The notes under the pieces were generated by a model. The model had not been told where the DNA came from. It saw only the letters and a list, made by a program, of their open reading frames with translations, and made no database searches. Below, piece by piece: positions 24,157 to 32,932 of a stretch of DNA of 64,000 bases. This stretch comes from Oscillospiraceae bacterium (GTDB taxonomy: Bacteria; Bacillota; Clostridia; Oscillospirales; CAG-272), in contig QAKK01000018.1 of NCBI GenBank assembly GCA_003343845.1, forward strand, positions 1 to 64,000, in the 5' to 3' direction. The position numbers were made by a program, and so were the translations under genes. Position 1 is the first letter of the stretch. Each line of letters opens with the position of its first letter.

Positions 24157-26784
24157 ATGAAATTCTACACAGACAGCCGAGACGACGTGCTGCGCGCCGT
24201 CTCGGCGACCGAGACGGGGCTTTCCGCCGCCGAGGCGGAAAAGCGGCTGGAGAAGAACGGCAAGAACAAGCTGAAAGCCGCGAAGAAGGATTCGCTCATC
24301 AAGCGGTTCTTCATGCAGATGGCGGACCCGATGATCCTCATTCTGCTGGCTGCCGCCGCCATCAGCGCCGTGACCTCGATCTACGAGGGCGAGGCGCCCA
24401 CCGATGTTTTCATCATCCTGTTTGTCGTCATTATTAACGCTGTGCTCGGCGTTTACCAGGAGAGCAAGGCGGAAAAGGCGATCGAGGCGCTCCAGGAGAT
24501 GAGCGCGGCGACCTCCAAGGTTCTGCGCGACGGCAAAGTCGTGCAGGTCAAGAGCGAAGACCTGGTTGTCGGCGACGTGGTGCTGTTGGAAGCGGGCGAT
24601 GCCGTTCCGGCGGACGGGCGCCTGCTGGAGAGCGCCAGCCTCAAGATCGAGGAGGCGGCGCTGACCGGTGAGAGCGTGCCGGTGAACAAGTTCATCGACA
24701 TCATTCACCTGCGCGACGGCGCGGAAGTGCCGCTCGGCGACCGCAAGAACATGGTCTACATGGGTAGCACGGTGGTGTATGGGCGCGGCAGCTTTGTCGT
24801 GACCGCCACCGGCATGGACACCGAGATGGGCAAGATTGCGGACGCGCTGGCAAATGCCTCGGACGGGCAGACCCCGCTCCAGCTGAAGCTGACGCAGCTC
24901 TCGAAGATTCTCACCTGGATGGTGCTCGGCATCTGCGCGGTCATTTTCGCGGTGCAGCTGCTCCGCTACGGCCGCGGCTTTGACACCGTGATGCACGCCT
25001 TCATGGTGGCGGTCTCGCTGGCGGTTGCGGCGATTCCCGAGGGGCTTGCCGCCGTGGTCACCGTGGTGCTCTCCATCGGCGTGACCAACATGTCAAAGCG
25101 CAATGCCATCATCCGCCGCCTGACCGCAGTGGAGACGCTGGGCTGCGCGCAGATCATCTGCTCGGACAAAACCGGCACGCTGACGCAGAATAAGATGACA
25201 GTGGTGGATCACTACGGCGAAAACGAAAGTCTGCTTGCCTCGGCGATGGCGCTCTGCTCCGACGCGGAGCTGAATGCCGACGGCAGTGTCACCGGCGAGC
25301 CGACCGAGGCAGCGCTGGTTGCCTATGCGGCAAAGCTGGGGCTGAAAAAGACCGAGCTGAAAGGCAAATTTCCGCGCGTGGGCGAAGCGCCGTTTGACAG
25401 CGGGCGCAAGATGATGTCCACGCTGCATCATGCCGGCGGCAGAGTGGTGCAGTACACCAAGGGCGCGCCGGACGAGGTTCTGCGCCGCTGCACGCGCTAC
25501 ATCAAGGACGGGCACGAGATGCCGATGACCGAGAATGTGCGCGCGGAGATCCTCGCGGCGAACAAGGCAATGGCAGACCGCGCGCTGCGCGTGCTGGCAG
25601 CTGCCCTGCGCACCTACGACCGCGCGCCCGCCTCGACCGAACCGGCGGCGCTGGAAAACGAGCTCTGCTTTGTCGGGCTGGTCGGCATGATCGACCCCGT
25701 GCGCCCCGAGGTCAAGGCAGCGATCGAAGAATGTCACCGTGCGGGCATCCGCGCGATCATGATTACCGGCGACCACATCGACACGGCGACGGCGATTGCG
25801 AAGGAGCTGGGCATTCTCGAAGGCGGCAAGCGCGCAATCACCGGCGCGGAGCTGTCCGCGATGAGCGACGCGGAGTTTGAAAAGGTGTTCCGCAGCATCG
25901 CGGTTTACGCGCGCGTACAGCCCGAGCACAAGACCCGCATTGTCAACGCATGGCGCAGCGCGGGCTATGTCACCGCGATGACCGGCGACGGTGTGAACGA
26001 CGCGCCCTCGATCAAATCCGCCGACATCGGCGTCGGCATGGGCATCACGGGCACCGACGTCACCAAGAACGTGGCGGACATGGTGCTTGCCGACGACAAC
26101 TTTGCCACCATTGTTGGCGCGGTTGAGGAAGGTCGCCGCATCTACGACAACATCCGCAAGGCGATCCAGTTCCTGCTCGGCTCCAACATGAGCGAGGTAC
26201 TGTCCATCTTTATTTCGACGCTGCTCGGCTTCACCATCCTCGAGCCGGTGCATCTGCTCTGGATCAACCTCGTGACCGACTGTTTCCCGGCGCTGGCGCT
26301 CGGCATGGAGAAAGCCGAACCCGGCATCATGAAGCGCAAGCCCCGTCCGGCAAAGGCAGGCATCTTTGCGGGCGGCATGGGCTTTGACATCGCATATCAG
26401 GGCTTGATGATCTCGGCGCTGACGATCCTCTCCTATTTCATTGGGCACTTCATGGAGTCGGGGCTTTGGGAGATCACCGAGAGCGCCGACGGCATGACGA
26501 TGGCGTTCCTCACGATGAGCATGGCGGAGATCTTCCACAGCTTCAACATGCGCTCGCAGCGCGGCTCGCTGATCTCGCTGAAGTCCACCAATGCACTGCT
26601 GAACGGCGCGGCAATCGCCAGCCTCGTGCTGACGACCGCAGTCTGCGAGATTCCGCTGCTCGCCAATGCGTTCGGTTTCACCTCGGTGGAGCTGCCCGAG
26701 TATCTCGTTGCCATCGCGCTCGCATTCCTCACCATCCCGCTCGTCGAGCTGGTCAAGTGGGTGCAGAGAAAGAAGAACAGATAA
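24157..26784 (+). CDS. P2A-type cation-transporting ATPase, probably manganese (or calcium) efflux
   Basis: 875-residue membrane pump of the SERCA/PMR1-like group. Actuator motif TGES, phosphorylation site SDKTGTLT with Asp337, nucleotide domain with KGAPDE, and hinge TGDGVNDAP are all present, with about ten membrane helices. The ion-site residues of M4 (AAIPEGLAA), M5 (GSNMSEV: Asn, Glu) and M6 (NLVTD: Asn, Thr, Asp) match a divalent cation site II shared by Ca2+ and Mn2+ pumps. Placement behind a Mn2+ riboswitch makes Mn2+ export the best guess, as for the YoaB pump of Lactococcus. ATG at 24157 follows AAGGAG. Monocistronic. Confidence 0.93.
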   Translation: MKFYTDSRDDVLRAVSATETGLSAAEAEKRLEKNGKNKLKAAKKDSLIKRFFMQMADPMILILLAAAAISAVTSIYEGEAPTDVFIILFVVIINAVLGVYQESKAEKAIEALQEMSAATSKVLRDGKVVQVKSEDLVVGDVVLLEAGDAVPADGRLLESASLKIEEAALTGESVPVNKFIDIIHLRDGAEVPLGDRKNMVYMGSTVVYGRGSFVVTATGMDTEMGKIADALANASDGQTPLQLKLTQLSKILTWMVLGICAVIFAVQLLRYGRGFDTVMHAFMVAVSLAVAAIPEGLAAVVTVVLSIGVTNMSKRNAIIRRLTAVETLGCAQIICSDKTGTLTQNKMTVVDHYGENESLLASAMALCSDAELNADGSVTGEPTEAALVAYAAKLGLKKTELKGKFPRVGEAPFDSGRKMMSTLHHAGGRVVQYTKGAPDEVLRRCTRYIKDGHEMPMTENVRAEILAANKAMADRALRVLAAALRTYDRAPASTEPAALENELCFVGLVGMIDPVRPEVKAAIEECHRAGIRAIMITGDHIDTATAIAKELGILEGGKRAITGAELSAMSDAEFEKVFRSIAVYARVQPEHKTRIVNAWRSAGYVTAMTGDGVNDAPSIKSADIGVGMGITGTDVTKNVADMVLADDNFATIVGAVEEGRRIYDNIRKAIQFLLGSNMSEVLSIFISTLLGFTILEPVHLLWINLVTDCFPALALGMEKAEPGIMKRKPRPAKAGIFAGGMGFDIAYQGLMISALTILSYFIGHFMESGLWEITESADGMTMAFLTMSMAEIFHSFNMRSQRGSLISLKSTNALLNGAAIASLVLTTAVCEIPLLANAFGFTSVELPEYLVAIALAFLTIPLVELVKWVQRKKNR

Positions 26785-26797
26785 GCTGGATGAAAAA

Positions 26798-26823
26798 GCG
26801 GGCGACCATTGGTCGCCCTACGG
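26798..26823. repeat. family B 3'-UTR palindrome, copy 3
   Basis: GCGGGCGACC-ATT-GGTCGCCCTACGG, 13 bases after the ATPase stop codon, in the orientation opposite to copies 1 and 2. Confidence 0.6.
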
Positions 26824-26856
26824 ATAGCGGAGACTGTGCGCAAATGTCGTACCCGC

Positions 26857-26893
26857 AAAAAAAGAACCTTTCCGCGGAAAGGTTCTTTTTTTG
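26857..26893. terminator. bidirectional terminator
   Basis: A perfect palindrome, AAAGAACCTTTCCGC meeting GGAAAGGTTCTTT, with A and T tracts, between the convergent ATPase and DUF4340 genes. Confidence 0.9.
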
Positions 26894-26907
26894 CTTTTAT
26901 CTTTTCC

Positions 26908-28428
26908 TCAATACTTCGTATCGGGGTTGACGGCTTCGCCGGACTGCACGCGGCGGACGTCGGCGATCACCTTGTCCAGCATCGCGCGGTTGACGTAGAA
27001 TTCGCCGTCGCCGTTCACCGTGTAGAACACGCGGCGGTCGGAATACGGGTAGAACTTGTACACGCGCTCGATGCCTGCCTTGGTGTGCAGCGTCAGCGTG
27101 AGCAGCAGGTTGTCCTCCCGCACGATCGCGTCGCGGCCGGCTTCGTCAAAGGTCGCCGTGCCGTCCTCGGTGACCGAGAGCAGCACCTTCCACAGCTGGC
27201 GGAAGTTCTTCACGTCCTCAATCTTACCCGCGGTGCGCGCGGTGACGGTCAGGCTGTCGTTGTCCTTGCCGCCGAGCGTGAAGGTCTCGCTGAGGTCGTC
27301 CGCGGCAAAGGAGATGTCCGCGACGTTCTGAATGTTGACCTGGAAGATGTACGGGCTGACCCACTTGTCGAGATCCCATTCGAGAAAATCGACCGTGATC
27401 TGCTCCACGCGGGCGATCACGCCGAAGGTATAGGACGCGGCATAGTAGAACTCGCTGCCGTCCGCGTCGCGCTGCTTTTCGCTGAAGGTGATGAAGTTCT
27501 CCACAAGGCTTGCGGGATTGCCGTTGTTGTCCACGGCGGTGTTGACCGCGTAGAGCGTGTAGGCGGGGTTCTTCAGCCCGAAGGATTCGAGCGCCTCGTC
27601 CGAGAAGTCGATGCCGACCACCTCGCTGCCGGAGAAATCACAGAACAGGGAGAGCACATCGTCGTAGCCCTCGCCCGCCGGGTACTCGCCGGGGTAGGTG
27701 AGCTGCTGCACGCTCATCGCGGCAAGCTCGCTCCGGCGGTCGGGGTCGAGATAGGTGGCGGAGAGGAAGGTCTCCTCGCCGCGCGCCAGAAGAAAGGTCT
27801 GCATCAGGTAGTAGCTGTTCAGCTTGGAGGGGTAGGCAAGCAGCGGACGCACCAGCGTGGTTGCAGGGGCGAGCAGGTCCCCCCGGATGCTGTCGTCGAG
27901 GACATACATCGCGTCTCTGCCCTCATAGCGGGCATAGTAGCCGTCGCCCGCCAGCGTGCGGTCGCCGATGTAGACGGTGTAGCGTTTGCCTGCGGTCGAG
28001 GTCAGCACATAGTAGTTGTCGCTCTCGCCGGGGGCAAGCCCGTATTTGGCGAAATCCTCTTCGGTCACCTTGGCGTTGTAGGTGGAGAGGGTATAGCCTG
28101 CGTTGACGATCGCCTGCGCCAGCTTTTCGGCGTCGAGCAGCAGGTTCTCATGCCCTTTGAGCACGAGCGAGTCGTCCTTGCGCACCAGCTCATAGGTGCC
28201 GTAGCTGTTGTGCACATAGAGCGACTGCACCTTGTCCGAGGTCACCTGGTCAAACATCTGGATGCGCCCGCGCACGCCCTCGACCTCGCCGGGGACGAGC
28301 GAGACCGCCGTGGTCTCCTCGGGTTCGTCCTCCGCATTCATCATCGGGACGACGACGAAGAGGTAGACCGCAAGCAGCACACAGAACAGCACGGCGATCG
28401 CGATCGCCGCGGTCAGTTTCTTTTTCAT
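26908..28428 (-). CDS. DUF4340 domain-containing membrane-anchored protein
   Basis: 506 residues. One N-terminal membrane helix (LTAAIAIAVLFCVLLAVYLFV) and a large extracytoplasmic part with two DUF4340-like segments (YELVRKDDSLVLKGHENLLLD... and VRGRIQMFD...). DUF4340 proteins are regularly encoded with Gld-type ABC exporters and are thought to be accessory subunits; the substrate is unknown. Last gene of the four-gene operon; its ATG overlaps the stop codon of the GldG-like gene by four bases. Confidence 0.85.
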   Translation of the reverse strand: MKKKLTAAIAIAVLFCVLLAVYLFVVVPMMNAEDEPEETTAVSLVPGEVEGVRGRIQMFDQVTSDKVQSLYVHNSYGTYELVRKDDSLVLKGHENLLLDAEKLAQAIVNAGYTLSTYNAKVTEEDFAKYGLAPGESDNYYVLTSTAGKRYTVYIGDRTLAGDGYYARYEGRDAMYVLDDSIRGDLLAPATTLVRPLLAYPSKLNSYYLMQTFLLARGEETFLSATYLDPDRRSELAAMSVQQLTYPGEYPAGEGYDDVLSLFCDFSGSEVVGIDFSDEALESFGLKNPAYTLYAVNTAVDNNGNPASLVENFITFSEKQRDADGSEFYYAASYTFGVIARVEQITVDFLEWDLDKWVSPYIFQVNIQNVADISFAADDLSETFTLGGKDNDSLTVTARTAGKIEDVKNFRQLWKVLLSVTEDGTATFDEAGRDAIVREDNLLLTLTLHTKAGIERVYKFYPYSDRRVFYTVNGDGEFYVNRAMLDKVIADVRRVQSGEAVNPDTKY

Positions 28429-29939
28429 TTATACTTTCTCCTCGTGGTGACAACGATGCCTGCCGCCGCTGTGATCAGCGGGATCACCGTGATCAGAAGG
28501 ATTGCTGCGCGGGTCGCCTCGGCGCTGGTCATGTCCTCGATCTTGGTGTTGGCAAATTCCTTGAACGGGATGTCGGCGGGGACCTTTTCTCTGCCCATCA
28601 CGCGCAGCGCGTAGTAGAGAATGTTCTCGTTGGCGTAGACATTGGATTCGAGATAGTCGGGCGAGGTGAAGAAACGCGTGCCCGCTGCGAGAACATAGCC
28701 GTAATAGGTGTCGTTGTTCACGGTGTTCATCTCGCGGGTGACGGTCATGAGGTTGTAGCCGCCCGTGCGGTCGATGACCTGACCGTCCTCCACCACCTCG
28801 GCGGTCTTGCCGGCGGTCAGCACGGCGGAGAGCTCGCGGTAGGCGGTGTTGCCCGAGTAGGTCCAGGTGTTGGTCTTCACGCCGTCGGCGTCACGTCCTG
28901 CCGTGAAGAGATCGGAGACGGTGATCGGGCTTGCGTACTTGACGATCGTCTTCGGGGGAGAGGACAGGCTGCTGATGTCTTTGTGGATGCTGGACGCCAG
29001 CGTGCCGGACGGGTAGGTGGCAACCAGCGACTGTCCGTCGGACGTGATGGAATCCGAGTTGTCCACAACCACGCCGTCCGAGAAGACCACGCCCCACTCG
29101 TAGAGGTATTCTTCGAGGTTCTTGAGGTAGGCGGTGTCGGGGTCTTTGAAGACCATCAGCGTGCCGTTGGAGTCGAGGAACTTGTCGATCTTCGCGATCT
29201 CGGAGACCGCGTCCTTGTCGTAGATATTGTAGCCTGCAAGGTCATAGCGCGGGTCGTTGACGATGATGAGGCGGCAGTCGTCGGGGATGTCCTCCTTTGT
29301 GAGGTCGATGGTCCGCGCCTCATAGCCCGCCTTGACGATCGTGTTGATGAAGGCTTTGTCCACGCTCTCGCCGTGCCCTGTGGTGAAGCAGGCAAGCGGC
29401 GTTTCGGCGGCGGTGACCGCGAGGAAGGCGGCAGCGAAGATCTCTTCGCCGTTGTACGCCCAGACATTGCTCGTGTTCGAGTCGGTCACGAAGAAGGCGT
29501 CCGCCGCGTACACGCGGAATTCGCTGCCGCTTTCGACGATGACGCTGGTCGTCTTGATCGTCGAGACATCGGTGTACTTGTATTTCTCAAACAGCTTCGG
29601 TTCGAGGATCGAGTTGAGGTAGCGCACGTGGATGTTGGGGAACGCCTTGGCGATCTCCTCCGCGGTGCCCGCGATGTACTTCATCTTGTCAGAGGACTCG
29701 ATGTAGTCCTTCTCGTGGCAGAAGGTGATCGTGATGTCGCCGTCTGCCTCGGCGATGACCTTTTTCGCCTCGTCGGAGAGGGTCCAGAGCTCGGTGTTTG
29801 TCAGGTCAACAAAGAGGGAATAGTGCGCGGCGAGCACCGAGAAGACGGTGTTCAGCAGCATGACCAGCGCCAGCACCAGCACGGTGATCAGCACGGATAC
29901 GGACGTGTAGCCGCGGCTTCTTTTCTTGAGCATATTCAT
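28425..29939 (-). CDS. GldG-family ABC transporter auxiliary membrane protein
   Basis: 504 residues. One N-terminal helix (SVLITVLVLALVMLLNTVFSVLA), a large outer domain beginning LFVDLTNTELWTLSDEAKKVIAEADGDITITF, typical of the ABC_transp_aux/GldG group, and a C-terminal helix (ILLITVIPLITAAAGIVV) ending RRKYK. In Bacteroidetes GldA-GldF-GldG is tied to gliding; in Firmicutes the same set is common and its substrate unknown. A 12-base gap separates it from the permease gene. Confidence 0.88.
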   Translation of the reverse strand: MNMLKKRSRGYTSVSVLITVLVLALVMLLNTVFSVLAAHYSLFVDLTNTELWTLSDEAKKVIAEADGDITITFCHEKDYIESSDKMKYIAGTAEEIAKAFPNIHVRYLNSILEPKLFEKYKYTDVSTIKTTSVIVESGSEFRVYAADAFFVTDSNTSNVWAYNGEEIFAAAFLAVTAAETPLACFTTGHGESVDKAFINTIVKAGYEARTIDLTKEDIPDDCRLIIVNDPRYDLAGYNIYDKDAVSEIAKIDKFLDSNGTLMVFKDPDTAYLKNLEEYLYEWGVVFSDGVVVDNSDSITSDGQSLVATYPSGTLASSIHKDISSLSSPPKTIVKYASPITVSDLFTAGRDADGVKTNTWTYSGNTAYRELSAVLTAGKTAEVVEDGQVIDRTGGYNLMTVTREMNTVNNDTYYGYVLAAGTRFFTSPDYLESNVYANENILYYALRVMGREKVPADIPFKEFANTKIEDMTSAEATRAAILLITVIPLITAAAGIVVTTRRKYK

Positions 29940-29951
29940 GGCTGCACCTCC

Positions 29952-30659
29952 TTACGCGCTGTAGCGCCGGCGTTCCAGCACGCGGCAGGTCAGAAACAGA
30001 AAGATGAAGCAGACCGACGCGTAGTAGAACAGGGCGGCAAAGTCGAAAAAGCCGTTGGTAAAGTTACTGTAGCGGGTGAGGATTGAGAACCACCCCAGCA
30101 CATAGCGGACGGGGTACCACGGGATCACCGAGGAGAGCAGCCCCACGCCGAGCATGGCAAGCAGGATGCCGAAGGTGCCGATTGCGGCGGCAAGCTGGTT
30201 CTCGGTCAGCGAGGACACGAAGATGCCCACGGCGATGAACGCCGCGCCCACCAGCGTGATCGCGATGATGTTGCCGAGGATGATGCCGCCCTCGGGCTCA
30301 CTGTAGATAAACAGGGTGATGTAGGCGAGCGAGCAGAGCAGGTTTGCGCCGAAGAAGACCGTGAACGCCGCGAAGAACTTCGCCGTCACGATCTTTGCGA
30401 TCGAGACCGGCGCGGTCAGCAGCAGCTGCTCGGTGCGCATCTTGCGCTCCTCGGAGAAGAGCTTCATGGTCAGGACGGGCAGCGCCACCATGAGGATGAA
30501 CAGCAGCACCGTGAAGTAGGTCGTCACATCGTTTGAAGCTTGCAGAATCGTCGTCAGCGAAAACGCGACGGCGCTGAGCGCCACGATGATCGCGAGGAAC
30601 ACATAGCCCACCGCGGTGGTGAAATAAGAGCGCAGTTCGCGCTTGTAAATGGCAAACAT
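29952..30659 (-). CDS. ABC-2 type permease (GldF-like)
   Basis: 235-residue membrane protein with about six helices, first in the region YFTTAVGYVFLAIIVALSAVAF. The cytoplasmic loop MKLFSEERKMRTEQLLLTAPVS is the signature coupling segment of ABC-2/NosY-type permeases. It overlaps the ATPase gene by one base, so the two are translationally coupled. Confidence 0.92.
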   Translation of the reverse strand: MFAIYKRELRSYFTTAVGYVFLAIIVALSAVAFSLTTILQASNDVTTYFTVLLFILMVALPVLTMKLFSEERKMRTEQLLLTAPVSIAKIVTAKFFAAFTVFFGANLLCSLAYITLFIYSEPEGGIILGNIIAITLVGAAFIAVGIFVSSLTENQLAAAIGTFGILLAMLGVGLLSSVIPWYPVRYVLGWFSILTRYSNFTNGFFDFAALFYYASVCFIFLFLTCRVLERRRYSA

Positions 30660-31597
30660 CAGTCGCCCTCCTTTGCAATGATGCTGAGGAACACGTCCTC
30701 AAGGCTTGCGCCGAGCGCCTCCAGCCCGAGCAGGGGATAGTTCCGCTCGGCAAGCGCGTAGAAGAGCGGCTTGCGCACGTCGATGCCGCGCTCCGACTCA
30801 ATGAGGAACGCAACGGCGTCACCGTCGCGTTCGGCAAGCGCTTCGCAGTAAACGACGCCGGGCAGCTTTTTGATGAGAGCGAGTGCCTCTGCCTGCGGTG
30901 CGGCGATGGTCGCCTTATAGCGGCGGTTGTCGCGGATGAACTGATTGATCTCGTCGGCTCTGCCGTCGGCAACGATGCGCCCGTGGTCGATGATGATCAT
31001 GCGGTCGCACACCGCCTGCGCCTCGGAGAGGATATGCGTGCTGAGGATGACCGTGTGCTTTTTGCCGAGCTCACGGATCAGGCTGCGCACTTCAATGATC
31101 TGCTTCGGGTCAAGTCCGATGGTCGGCTCGTCGAGGATGATGAGCGGCGGGTTGCCGATCAGCGCCGTCGAGATGCCTACGCGCTGCTTGTAGCCTTTTG
31201 AGAGGTTGCGGATGACGCGCCCGCGCACATCTGTGATGCGCGTTGCCGCCAGCACCTCGTCGATGTGCGCCTTCTTCGGCAGGGTGCAGGCACGCAGCTC
31301 GTAGACGAAGTTCAGGTATTCCTCCACCGTCATTTCGGGGTAGAGCGGCGGCTGCTCGGGCAGGTAGCCGATCTTTTTCTTGGCTTCGGTCGGGTTTTCG
31401 AGGATCTCCGTGCCGTCGATCCACACGTTGCCGACATTGGAGGAAATAAAGCCGGTGATGATGTTCATCGTGGTGGATTTGCCCGCGCCGTTCGGTCCGA
31501 GGAAGCCGACGACCTCGCCCGCCTCCACCGAAAAGCTGATGCCGGACAGCGCCGTTGCGCCGCCGTACTTTTTGACCAGGTTTTCAACCTTCAGCAT
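30659..31597 (-). CDS. ABC transporter ATP-binding protein (GldA-like)
   Basis: 312 residues. Walker A GPNGAGKST, Q-loop YLPEQPPLYPEMTV, signature LSKGYKQRVG, Walker B LIILDEPTIGLDP and H-loop STH are complete. A C-terminal extension of about 90 residues, common in exporters of this group, may contact the permease. ATG at 31597 follows AAGGAG, with a clear promoter upstream. First gene of the exporter operon. Confidence 0.94.
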   Translation of the reverse strand: MLKVENLVKKYGGATALSGISFSVEAGEVVGFLGPNGAGKSTTMNIITGFISSNVGNVWIDGTEILENPTEAKKKIGYLPEQPPLYPEMTVEEYLNFVYELRACTLPKKAHIDEVLAATRITDVRGRVIRNLSKGYKQRVGISTALIGNPPLIILDEPTIGLDPKQIIEVRSLIRELGKKHTVILSTHILSEAQAVCDRMIIIDHGRIVADGRADEINQFIRDNRRYKATIAAPQAEALALIKKLPGVVYCEALAERDGDAVAFLIESERGIDVRKPLFYALAERNYPLLGLEALGASLEDVFLSIIAKEGD

Positions 31598-31653
31598 GTT
31601 GTTCTCCTTGTATGTCCGCCCCGCAGGGCATTTTACACAAAAATATCTTCATA

Positions 31654-31682
31654 ATTATAGCACAGGCTTTTCACAATTGCAA
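31654..31682 (-). promoter_or_regulatory. promoter of the Gld-like exporter operon
   Basis: On the minus strand TTGCAA (31677-31682), 17-base spacer, TATAAT (31654-31659). Confidence 0.7.
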
Positions 31683-31748
31683 CCGTCTTGCCGTGAAAGC
31701 TGTGTGAAGAATGCAAAAAAGCGGGGAGGAGGAAGCCTGTAAAGATGA

Positions 31749-31771
31749 AGAAAACCGCCGAGAGGCGGTTT
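31749..31771 (-). terminator. weak terminator after the AraC gene
   Basis: On the minus strand AAACCGCC-TCTC-GGCGGTTTTC. The T run is short. Confidence 0.5.
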
Positions 31772-31810
31772 CCCACAATACCTATTTCACGCTTCACTTT
31801 CCCTTTTCCC

Positions 31811-32668
31811 TCAGTCCCGGAAATGGATCGGCGAATAGCCGTAGATGCTCTTGAAGGTCTGGGAGAAATGCTTGATCGAGGAGAATCCGACGCGTTCGGA
31901 GACTTCGGTCACGCTGAGGTTGGTGGTTTGCAGCATTTCCAGCGCGCGGGAGACGCGGCAGGACAGCACATACTGGTGCAGCGACTGCCCGATGTGCTTC
32001 TGCATCACGCGGTTGATGTAGTTGGGATGATAGTTGAAGTGCCTGCCGATCGCCTCGTTGGAGAGGTCGCCCGCGAAGTTCTCGCGGATATATTCGGTCA
32101 CGCGCTCGACAAGCCCGGACGGCTTCTCGCCCGAACCAAGCGTCAGCTTGCGGGCGACGGTGAAGATGGCTTGCTGCATCAGCGACGACAGCATCAGCTT
32201 GTCAAACGGGCGCGGATAGTTGTATTCGTCGGACATCGGCTGGAAGATGCGTTCCAGCGTCTGCATCCCGTCGAGATGCACCGGCATATTGAGCTGCGGC
32301 ACATCTTCAAAATAGATGGATTCAATGGCGTTTTCCCGGCGGTAGAGCCGATCGGAGACGGTCGGGAGCGCGGGCGTTGTGACCGACGTCCCCGTCCCTA
32401 CATAGTCAAAGTTGATCGCCATCATTTTGGTTTCCGCCGCGTCGCAGTTCACGATGGAATAGCAGGTGGCGGACTGCCAAAGAAAGAGAGAGCCGCGCGA
32501 GGCGTTGTAGCTGCGGTCATCCAGCTTGACTTTGGCGCTGCCCGAAAAGAAATAGATCAGCCGCGCGTCATAGGCGTGTACGGCAGTTGTGGAGAAATCC
32601 TCCGGTAACAGAAGCGGCTTGGAATAGCGGACGTGCGGGCGGATGTCCGCAAGGACCAGTTTGCGCAT
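31811..32668 (-). CDS. AraC family transcriptional regulator
   Basis: 285 residues. N-terminal cupin-like sensing domain (AYDARLIYFFSGSAKVKLDD, GSLFLWQ), linker, and two helix-turn-helix units at about 190-285 (LSNEAIGRHFNYHPNYINRV; LSVTEVSERVGFSSIKHFSQ) with the family end FKSIYGYSPIHFR. The ATG at 32668, seven bases after GGAGGTGA, is chosen over one 42 bases upstream. It is divergent from the DUF5107 and glycosidase genes and probably controls them in response to a sugar (inference from layout). Confidence 0.92.
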   Translation of the reverse strand: MRKLVLADIRPHVRYSKPLLLPEDFSTTAVHAYDARLIYFFSGSAKVKLDDRSYNASRGSLFLWQSATCYSIVNCDAAETKMMAINFDYVGTGTSVTTPALPTVSDRLYRRENAIESIYFEDVPQLNMPVHLDGMQTLERIFQPMSDEYNYPRPFDKLMLSSLMQQAIFTVARKLTLGSGEKPSGLVERVTEYIRENFAGDLSNEAIGRHFNYHPNYINRVMQKHIGQSLHQYVLSCRVSRALEMLQTTNLSVTEVSERVGFSSIKHFSQTFKSIYGYSPIHFRD

Positions 32669-32852
32669 ATCGTTCACCTCCGAGGGGGTTCGTCTGCCTA
32701 TAGAGTACAATAAAACAAACCGAAAATCAAGAGGAAAATGTTTATTTTTTTGAGAAACTGAACTTTTTTCGACAGTTTATGCAAAAGCGGCGGAAATTTG
32801 CCTGCCGTGCAAAAAGGGGCAAAGCCCGCGAATTTTTCAACATTTTTTTGTA

Positions 32853-32882
32853 TTCACACCGCCACCCTCGGCGTGTTACAAT
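32853..32882 (+). promoter_or_regulatory. candidate promoter of the DUF5107-glycosidase operon
   Basis: TTCACA (32853-32858), 18-base spacer, TACAAT (32877-32882). The 180 bases between here and the AraC start are AT-rich with no recognised feature and are where an AraC-type site would be expected. Confidence 0.5.
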
Positions 32883-32932
32883 GAGACCGTGAAAGAAAAC
32901 CGCCGCACGGCGGCGATCAAAGGAGAAACAGT